Part shown: in pieces, positions 1 through 3,856 of the stretch
Numbering within the stretch: position 1 is the stretch's first letter
Layout of the letters: each line of letters starts with the position of its first letter
Assembly (NCBI GenBank): GCA_030612605.1
Contig: JAUWNO010000172.1
Span: 1-5,392, forward strand
Length of the DNA stretch: 5,392 nt
Direction of reading: 5' to 3'
Source of the DNA: Armatimonadota bacterium
GTDB taxonomy: Bacteria; Cloacimonadota; Cloacimonadia; Cloacimonadales; TCS61
The notes under the pieces: model-generated
Told to the model about the DNA's origin: nothing
What the model saw: only the letters and a program-made list of their open reading frames with translations
The model's database searches: none
Translations under genes and position numbers: made by a program

Positions 1-2
1 AA

Positions 3-974
3 ATAATAACTCTTGGTCACGGCAGCGGTGCCGGACTGACCCGTAAACTTATTGAAGAAGTTTTCAACAGGAATTTCAAACTTCCTACATTGGATGATGC
101 AGTTGAGATCGAAAACCGCATGGTTGTTACCACTGATGCTCATGTAGTTAAACCTATCTTCTTTCCCGGTGGTGACATCGGCAAACTATCAGTTACAGGA
201 ACCGTGAACGATGTGAGCATGAGCGGAGCTATTCCCAAATACCTGCTCTCCGCTTTTATTATTGAAGAAGGTTTCAAGATATCTGACCTGAAAAGGATAG
301 TTGAATCGATGAAAAATACTGCCGAAGAAGCCGGAGTACACATCATTGCCGGAGATACCAAAGTGGTAGAAAAAGGCAAAGCAGACGGAATTTACATCAC
401 TGCTACTGGAATTGGATTCCTGCAGGCTGGTATACACCTATCGTCTAAAACCATCCAACCTGACGATAAGATAATTGTGAATGGAACTCTGGGAGATCAT
501 ACTATAGCTATCATTAATGCACGCGAGAACCTGGAATTGGATCCAACTCCTCAAAGTGATTGTGCATCACTCAATGAACTTGTACAATTGATGCTGAAAA
601 ATGGGAAAATAAAATTCATGCGTGATGCCACCCGCGGTGGAGTTGCTACCATATTAAATGAAGTTATCGAAGAAACAGGTTTTGGTATAATCATCGAAGA
701 AAATGCTATTCCTATTAAAGATGCTACCCAGGCTGTATGTGGACTCCTTGGCCTCGACCCGCTTTATATGGCTAACGAAGGCAAACTGGTTTCATTTGCC
801 AGCGGAGATACTTCCAACTTAATAGCTGAAATGAAAAAATATGAACACGGGAAAGATTCATCTGTTATCGGGGAAGTTACAACCGAAGTTAAAGGTGTAT
901 ATCTGCGTACATCTATCGGTGGACTGCGTCCGCTGCTGATGCTGGAATCCGATCCGCTGCCGAGGATATGCTGA
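3..974 (+). CDS. hypE: Hydrogenase maturation factor HypE (carbamoyl dehydratase), 5' end cut by window
   Basis: HypE is a cytosolic enzyme of the PurM/AIR-synthase-like superfamily. It uses ATP to dehydrate the carbamoyl group that HypF places on its C-terminal cysteine, giving the thiocyanate that becomes the CN ligands of the [NiFe] hydrogenase iron. The reading frame is open from base 3 and encodes 323 residues here. It begins with the typical HypE N-terminal pattern (ITLGHGSG, then LTRKLIEEVF), so probably only a few residues and the start codon are missing. Seen in order: LDDAV (nt 90-104), a TTDAHVVKP segment, FFPGGDIGKL (nt 159-188) with TVNDVSMSGA, AGDTKVVE, RDATRGGVA (nt 621-647) and the C-terminal PRIC (nt 960-971). 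The last residue is the modifiable Cys, so the enzyme looks intact and functional. The TTG at 90 is an internal Leu codon, not the start. hypA follows after 191 bp. Confidence 0.97.
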   Translation: MITLGHGSGAGLTRKLIEEVFNRNFKLPTLDDAVEIENRMVVTTDAHVVKPIFFPGGDIGKLSVTGTVNDVSMSGAIPKYLLSAFIIEEGFKISDLKRIVESMKNTAEEAGVHIIAGDTKVVEKGKADGIYITATGIGFLQAGIHLSSKTIQPDDKIIVNGTLGDHTIAIINARENLELDPTPQSDCASLNELVQLMLKNGKIKFMRDATRGGVATILNEVIEETGFGIIIEENAIPIKDATQAVCGLLGLDPLYMANEGKLVSFASGDTSNLIAEMKKYEHGKDSSVIGEVTTEVKGVYLRTSIGGLRPLLMLESDPLPRIC

Positions 975-985
975 CCTCACCCCAG

Positions 986-1006
986 CCTTCTCCTGCGAGG
1001 AGAGGG
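986..1006. repeat. Hairpin repeat 1 in the hypE-hypA spacer
   Basis: This is an inverted repeat with a 9-bp stem (one T-G pair) and a GCG loop; the inner 6 bp, TCTCCT/AGGAGA, are perfect. It starts 12 bases after the hypE stop. No T-run follows on either strand, so it does not read as a standard Rho-independent terminator. Its C/G-rich, self-complementary form in an AT-rich genome suggests a dispersed REP-like intergenic repeat, though it could also stabilise the hypE mRNA end. Confidence 0.6.
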
Positions 1007-1058
1007 AGTAAAAAGTGGATGTAAAATCTCCGGATCATATCAGTGGACACATATTCTA

Positions 1059-1077
1059 TCCCCCTTCAAAAGGGGGA
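1059..1077. repeat. Hairpin repeat 2 (C5/G5 stem)
   Basis: This is an 8-bp perfect stem, TCCCCCTT/AAGGGGGA, closing on a 3-base CAA loop. A second G-run (1084-1089) just downstream could compete for the same C-run, so alternative pairings are possible. Such C5/G5 hairpins are a common kind of dispersed intergenic repeat. No T-run follows. Confidence 0.6.
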
Positions 1078-1082
1078 ATAAA

Positions 1083-1112
1083 AGGGGGGTTGAATCTCTC
1101 AACCTAACCCCT
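1083..1112. repeat. Hairpin repeat 3 (bulged 11-bp stem)
   Basis: AGGGG (1083-1087) pairs with CCCCT (1108-1112), and GGTTGA (1088-1093) pairs with TCAACC (1099-1104) around the loop ATCTC. A TAA bulge lies on the 3' side. The hairpin starts 6 bases after the previous one and may belong to the same composite repeat. Confidence 0.55.
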
Positions 1113-1120
1113 GAGAAACC

Positions 1121-1147
1121 TCGACTCGTCGCAAGCTTACGAGTCGA
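1121..1147. repeat. Hairpin repeat 4 (TCGACTCGT/ACGAGTCGA) before hypA
   Basis: Two perfect 9-bp arms are separated by a 9-base loop that contains the palindrome AAGCTT. The hairpin ends 6 bases before the hypA ribosome binding site, so in RNA it could affect hypA translation or act as a processing barrier. A 9-base piece of it (CCTCGACTC, 1119-1127) recurs inverted at 3773-3781, upstream of the restriction-modification gene. Confidence 0.6.
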
Positions 1148-1165
1148 AAAATTAAAGGATTTTAA

Positions 1166-1513
1166 ATGCACGAAGGTTCGATCGTAAAATCTTTATTTGA
1201 TATTGCCAGCAAAATAAAGGAAGATGAGAAACTAATTGAAATCCAGAAGGTGAAAGTTGTTATTGGTAAATTTCACCAGATCGTGGATGATGTGTTCCTG
1301 ATGTATTTCGATTTGATGAAAAAGGAATACAAGGGTTTTGAGAACGCAGAACTTATCATGGAAGAAAAAGATGTGAAGGTTAAATGCAAAAAGTGCAATG
1401 AAACCTTTTTGATCGAAGACCCGATCTTTATCTGCCCAAATTGTGAATCATTCGATACAGAAATCATCCAGGGAAATGAACTGCACATTCAGACAATGGA
1501 AGGAATTAAATAG
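1166..1513 (+). CDS. hypA: Hydrogenase nickel incorporation protein HypA
   Basis: HypA is a small cytosolic metallochaperone that, with the GTPase HypB, inserts nickel into the large subunit of [NiFe] hydrogenases. The 115-aa length is normal for the family. The protein begins MHE, and the amino terminus with His2 and Glu3 is the nickel site. Two CxxC pairs, Cys74/Cys77 (CKKC) and Cys90/Cys93 (CPNC), form the structural zinc site at the usual spacing. The C-terminal GNELHI-type strand is also typical. The ATG is fixed by the conserved MHE start and by an AAAGGA ribosome binding site (1154-1159) 6 bases upstream. It follows hypE in the same direction across a hairpin-rich spacer. HybF, the E. 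coli paralogue, cannot be excluded from sequence alone, but HypA is the default name. Confidence 0.97.
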   Translation: MHEGSIVKSLFDIASKIKEDEKLIEIQKVKVVIGKFHQIVDDVFLMYFDLMKKEYKGFENAELIMEEKDVKVKCKKCNETFLIEDPIFICPNCESFDTEIIQGNELHIQTMEGIK

Positions 1514-1515
1514 CT

Positions 1516-1541
1516 CACGGATCTACACGGATTTAACGGAT
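1516..1541 (+). repeat. Short tandem motif CACGGAT x3 after hypA
   Basis: CACGGAT occurs at 1516-1522 and 1526-1532, and ACGGAT at 1536-1541, each 10 bases apart, starting 2 bases after the hypA stop. The phased unit is approximately (C)ACGGATYTA. Many bacterial genomes carry dispersed copies of similar intergenic sequence, so a repeat-family member is likely. A 10-bp period would also place the motifs on one face of the helix for a binding protein, but nothing else supports that. Confidence 0.5.
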
Positions 1542-1573
1542 AGGGTTCTTCAAATAATTCAGAAGGAAATCGT

Positions 1574-2617
1574 ATGGATAAAAAACCATTTTCAGCCTAT
1601 TCTATTTTAATATTCCTCTTCATATTTGCTTGCACTATATGTTTTGCACAAACAAATCTGGAAACCAGAGATAAAAAATCCGAATTTTCCTTGAAAGAAT
1701 TACAGGAAGATTTCCAGCAGATGAGACAAACGCTCCAAGAAAATCATGCTGATTTGTATGAATACACAAACAAAGAAACCTTTGATAAACTTTTTGAGCA
1801 GCAATACAATTTGATAACCCAGCCTACGACTCTGAATGAATTCTTCAAATTACTCACACCCATAACTGCACGAATTGGCTGTGGACATACAAATCTGTGG
1901 ATGCCGGATGAATATTGGAATTCAGGTTCCGGCAAACTATTCCCGCTTCAGATGAAATTAATAGAAGGTTATGCTGTGGTAACAGGAGATTTCAATAGTA
2001 AGTCATTGGTTCCTGTTGGAAGCATTGTTTTGGAAATTAACGGTATTTCCATCAACGACATTATAGAAGAAATGAAGATAAATTATTCGGCAGATGCTTT
2101 AAATGAAAATTTAATCCTGGATCTACGCGGAAACGACGGAGGTGATCCCTTCTGTGCTGCTCCATTATTTTCTTATCTGGAACACGAGCCTGTTCCATAT
2201 TTTGTAGAATCTTATGGTAAATATTCCCAGCTTGCAGAACCGATTCCCCTGGCTGAAAATCGCTTTACAGGCAATTTGTTCACTCTCATCGACGGTCGCT
2301 GCAATTCCACGAATGGACATTTTTGTTCTCTTTTGAAATACCATAAAATCGGCAAATTCGTTGGCACCGAAGGTGGGGCAACTTACAAATGCAATGCCGG
2401 GAAAAACACGCAGATCCATCTAAAAAATACAAGAATAATGTTATTTTTCGGGCGAAGCACTTATGCAGCAGCAGTAGAGGGAATGGACAAAACACAAGGC
2501 ATTTTACCAGATTACACTGTTGTACAAACCTACCGGGATTTCCTGGATGGCAAAGATACTGTTCTGGAGTATACTTTTGAGCTAATCGAAAGCTTGAAAA
2601 CTAACAAACAGAAATAA
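1574..2617 (+). CDS. Exported S41-family peptidase (CTP/TSPc-like), possibly internally deleted
   Basis: This 347-aa protein is probably a secreted or periplasmic serine peptidase of the S41 (tail-specific/C-terminal-processing) family; its substrate is unknown. A signal peptide is visible: MDKK, a hydrophobic stretch at about 9-22 and a CFA|QT-like cleavage site after Ala25. The lipobox around Cys20 is poor. A helical N-terminal domain follows (about 38-100), then IGCGHT (101-106) and a PDZ-like segment (about 124-170, PVGSIVLEINGISINDI). The catalytic core has LILDLRGNDGG (180-190), the nucleophile region NSTNGHF with likely Ser245 (244-250), GTEGGATY (264-271), and DKTQGILPDY near the C terminus. 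In S41 relatives of this type the PDZ region and the DLRGN motif are usually separated by a longer block. Here they are about 10 residues apart (171-180), which suggests an in-frame internal deletion, and activity is therefore doubtful. A strong AGAAGGAA ribosome binding site (1561-1568) supports the ATG. Confidence 0.85.
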   Translation: MDKKPFSAYSILIFLFIFACTICFAQTNLETRDKKSEFSLKELQEDFQQMRQTLQENHADLYEYTNKETFDKLFEQQYNLITQPTTLNEFFKLLTPITARIGCGHTNLWMPDEYWNSGSGKLFPLQMKLIEGYAVVTGDFNSKSLVPVGSIVLEINGISINDIIEEMKINYSADALNENLILDLRGNDGGDPFCAAPLFSYLEHEPVPYFVESYGKYSQLAEPIPLAENRFTGNLFTLIDGRCNSTNGHFCSLLKYHKIGKFVGTEGGATYKCNAGKNTQIHLKNTRIMLFFGRSTYAAAVEGMDKTQGILPDYTVVQTYRDFLDGKDTVLEYTFELIESLKTNKQK

Positions 2618-2620
2618 AAT

Positions 2621-2648
2621 TTGACATTAAAGCGTTACCAATTATATT
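2621..2648 (+). promoter_or_regulatory. Sigma-70-type promoter of the HicB-like gene
   Basis: A perfect -35 box TTGACA (2621-2626) is followed by a 16-bp spacer and the -10 box TATATT (2643-2648), five of six consensus bases. It begins 4 bases after the stop of the peptidase gene. Transcription would start near 2654-2656, leaving an untranslated leader of about 20 bases before the ATG at 2675. The TTG that could be taken as a longer start for the HicB-like gene is part of this -35 box. Confidence 0.75.
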
Positions 2649-2653
2649 TGGTA
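2636..2653. promoter_or_regulatory. Palindromic operator over the -10 box (probable HicB autoregulatory site)
   Basis: The sequence TACCAA-TTATAT-TTGGTA is an 18-bp palindrome with perfect 6-bp arms and a central TATA that is also symmetric; only one symmetric pair (2642/2647) fails. It fully covers the -10 box, so a dimeric helix-turn-helix protein bound there would block RNA polymerase. The adjacent gene encodes a HicB-type protein with such a domain, and HicB antitoxins are known to repress their own promoters. Assigning the site to that protein is inference. Confidence 0.6.
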
Positions 2654-2674
2654 GAGGAAATAGAGAGATTGATT

Positions 2675-3103
2675 ATGTATTATCATTTTAAAGTTCTTCA
2701 GGAAGATAATGGTTTCTGGGCAGATTGCATCGAGTTGGATGGATGCCAAACACAGGCAGATTCCATCGAAGAACTCAAAAGTAATATGCATCAGGCTTTA
2801 AATCTTTATCTATCTGAACCGGATAATTCCACAGTGATTTACGACCTTCCTCAAAAGAAAATAGTAGCTCAAAATGTTTATCAAATATTTGTAGAACCAA
2901 AAGTTGCACTTTCATTTCTTCTTCGCAGGTATAGGCTTCTACATAATTTAACTCAAAAACAAGCTGCAGAAAAAATCGGAATGAAAAACCTCTGGAGTTA
3001 TCAAAAGTTCGAGAAACCGGCTTCTGCCAATCCCACTTTGTCTATGCTCGCCAAATTCAAAGAAGTCTTTCCCGATCTGAATCTGGATTATATTTTTTCT
3101 TAA
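2675..3103 (+). CDS. HicB-family antitoxin-like regulator with C-terminal HTH (no HicA seen)
   Basis: The 142-aa product has an N-terminal HicB domain (about 1-60). It shows the family pattern MYYHFKV, GFWADCIELDGCQTQADS (13-30), EELKSNMHQAL and LYLSEPD, which forms the partial RNase-H-like fold that binds HicA toxin. A Cro/XRE-type helix-turn-helix follows (about 79-140) with LRRYRLLHNLTQKQAAEKIG, a recognition-helix region near 104-113 and the tail FPDLNLDYIFS. In toxin-antitoxin pairs HicB neutralises the mRNA-cleaving HicA and represses the operon. No HicA-like small ORF precedes or follows it here, so it is an orphan or a regulator of other genes. The ATG at 2675 is chosen because the HicB domain begins there, a promoter occupies the upstream in-frame TTG (2621), and a weak AGAGAG Shine-Dalgarno stretch (2662-2667) precedes it. 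The next gene starts 53 nt downstream with no clear terminator between. Confidence 0.88.
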   Translation: MYYHFKVLQEDNGFWADCIELDGCQTQADSIEELKSNMHQALNLYLSEPDNSTVIYDLPQKKIVAQNVYQIFVEPKVALSFLLRRYRLLHNLTQKQAAEKIGMKNLWSYQKFEKPASANPTLSMLAKFKEVFPDLNLDYIFS

Positions 3104-3156
3104 TTCACTTTTGCATAGCCTTTTCAGTGAAGCAAGATTAAAGGGAGTTCAAGAAT

Positions 3157-3684
3157 ATGGAAACCTTCACAGAATTCAAACCTTTAGTAGATAATCCATA
3201 CTTTCTTCAGCAAAGAGAAAAAGCTCTAAATCAACTGGATATCAACACCATCGATGCACCAATAAAAGAGATAATTAAAGATTTTTCAAATCTTCCATAT
3301 TGCTTCACACTTCAAAGTTGTTATGGACACTTTTTATATAATAATCAGAAGAACTCGAAAAACATTGAATCCTTACCTGAATCAAATAACATCTACAATG
3401 TTGAATACAGGATTGCATACATCGCTTTATGCAACCAAAATAACGAACAGGGAAGAATACTGTTACAGAAACTAAAAAAAATCCCATCCATTGATCCTGA
3501 ATATATCCAGTTCGGATGTGCAGACTGGTTCTGGAAAAGACAGGTTAATTCTTATGCTCTGCAGGTTGAACCGCAAAGATATAAAAAAGAAGATAAGATC
3601 ACTGTAAATTTCCAGGAAGCATTACATATAGAAAAGGTTCGAAATAAATTTTTTAGAAGAATTGAAAAAATTATTGACAGGTAG
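3157..3684 (+). CDS. Conserved-looking protein of unknown function (175 aa)
   Basis: I do not recognise a named family with confidence. The protein is soluble-looking, with no signal peptide or membrane segment. It has a helical N terminus (about 13-43), then LPYCFTLQSCYGHF (46-59) with Cys49, Cys55 and His58, a polar linker (about 62-78), a strand-helix unit VEYRIAYIALC...GRILLQKLKKI (82-109) and a distinctive block, EYIQFGCADWFWKRQV (115-130), followed by NSYALQVEP. It ends in a basic helix, EKVRNKFFRRIEKI (159-172). The SCYGHF segment loosely recalls the SCSGR signature of TYW3-type tRNA wybutosine proteins, but this is weak. Invariant-looking Cys, His and Trp residues suggest an enzyme or RNA/nucleotide-binding role rather than a toxin. 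The ATG is supported by AGGGAG (3142-3147), 9 bases upstream. It may be co-transcribed with the HicB-like gene. Confidence 0.85.
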   Translation: METFTEFKPLVDNPYFLQQREKALNQLDINTIDAPIKEIIKDFSNLPYCFTLQSCYGHFLYNNQKNSKNIESLPESNNIYNVEYRIAYIALCNQNNEQGRILLQKLKKIPSIDPEYIQFGCADWFWKRQVNSYALQVEPQRYKKEDKITVNFQEALHIEKVRNKFFRRIEKIIDR

Positions 3685-3738
3685 GATTGAATATCTGTTT
3701 TTCTCATTAATATTTATTTATGAAATTGAAGGAATTTA

Positions 3739-3754
3739 GCAAGACTTGACTTGC
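3739..3754. repeat. Small inverted repeat GCAAG/CTTGC in the spacer
   Basis: A 5-bp stem (GCAAG 3739-3743, CTTGC 3750-3754) encloses a 6-base loop, 54 bases after the stop of the 175-aa gene. It is too short to call a terminator. It is listed because this 172-bp spacer holds a second, stronger hairpin and a 9-base match to the hypA-proximal repeat. Confidence 0.25.
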
Positions 3755-3813
3755 AATGAACGAATAGAATGTGAGTCGAGGATTGCGGAGAATTCAACAG
3801 GATTTCGTTCTCA

Positions 3814-3833
3814 CCCCAAGCTTCGCTTCGGGG
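3814..3833. repeat. Hairpin before the restriction-modification gene
   Basis: CCCC (3814-3817) pairs with GGGG (3830-3833) and AAGC (3818-3821) with GCTT (3825-3828). The loop is TTC and one C (3829) is bulged on the 3' side. It lies 12 bases before the ribosome binding site of the next gene and has no T-run, so a role in translation control or a dispersed repeat is more likely than termination. The inverted 9-base match GAGTCGAGG (3773-3781) to the repeat upstream of hypA is in the same spacer. Confidence 0.5.
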
Positions 3834-3856
3834 CAAGTCCGAAATAAGGAATCAAA

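Noticed and set aside
90..974. TTG at 90 as the start of hypE
   Set aside because: Conserved HypE sequence (ITLGHGSG onward) continues in frame upstream to the window edge, and the TTG encodes Leu of LDDAV.
986..1006. Rho-independent terminator after hypE
   Set aside because: The stem is good, but the bases after it are AGTAAAAAG with no T-run on the + strand, and no T-run follows on the other strand.
1622..1633. Lipoprotein signal at Cys20 of the S41 peptidase
   Set aside because: The -2 position is Phe, which fits a lipobox poorly; a type I cleavage after CFA is a better match.
2389..2580. 63-aa + strand reading frame inside the peptidase gene
   Set aside because: It overlaps the catalytic core of the S41 gene in a different frame and has no recognisable features.
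2621..2674. TTG at 2621 as the start of the HicB-like gene, adding 18 residues
   Set aside because: The TTG is part of a consensus -35 box, no ribosome binding site precedes it, and the HicB domain begins at the ATG at 2675.
3104..3131. Terminator hairpin after the HicB-like gene (TTCACT/AGTGAA)
   Set aside because: A 6-bp AT-rich stem with a 16-base loop and no following T-run is too weak to support termination.
3111..3139. Separate promoter for the 175-aa gene (TTGCAT, 17 bp, AAGATT)
   Set aside because: The -10 candidate matches only three of six consensus bases; read-through from the HicB promoter is simpler.
3674..3714. Promoter for the restriction-modification gene
   Set aside because: TTGACA at 3674 has no -10 box at acceptable spacing, and TTGAAT (3687) with TAATAT (3708) has only a 15-bp spacer in AT-rich sequence, so the match could be chance.
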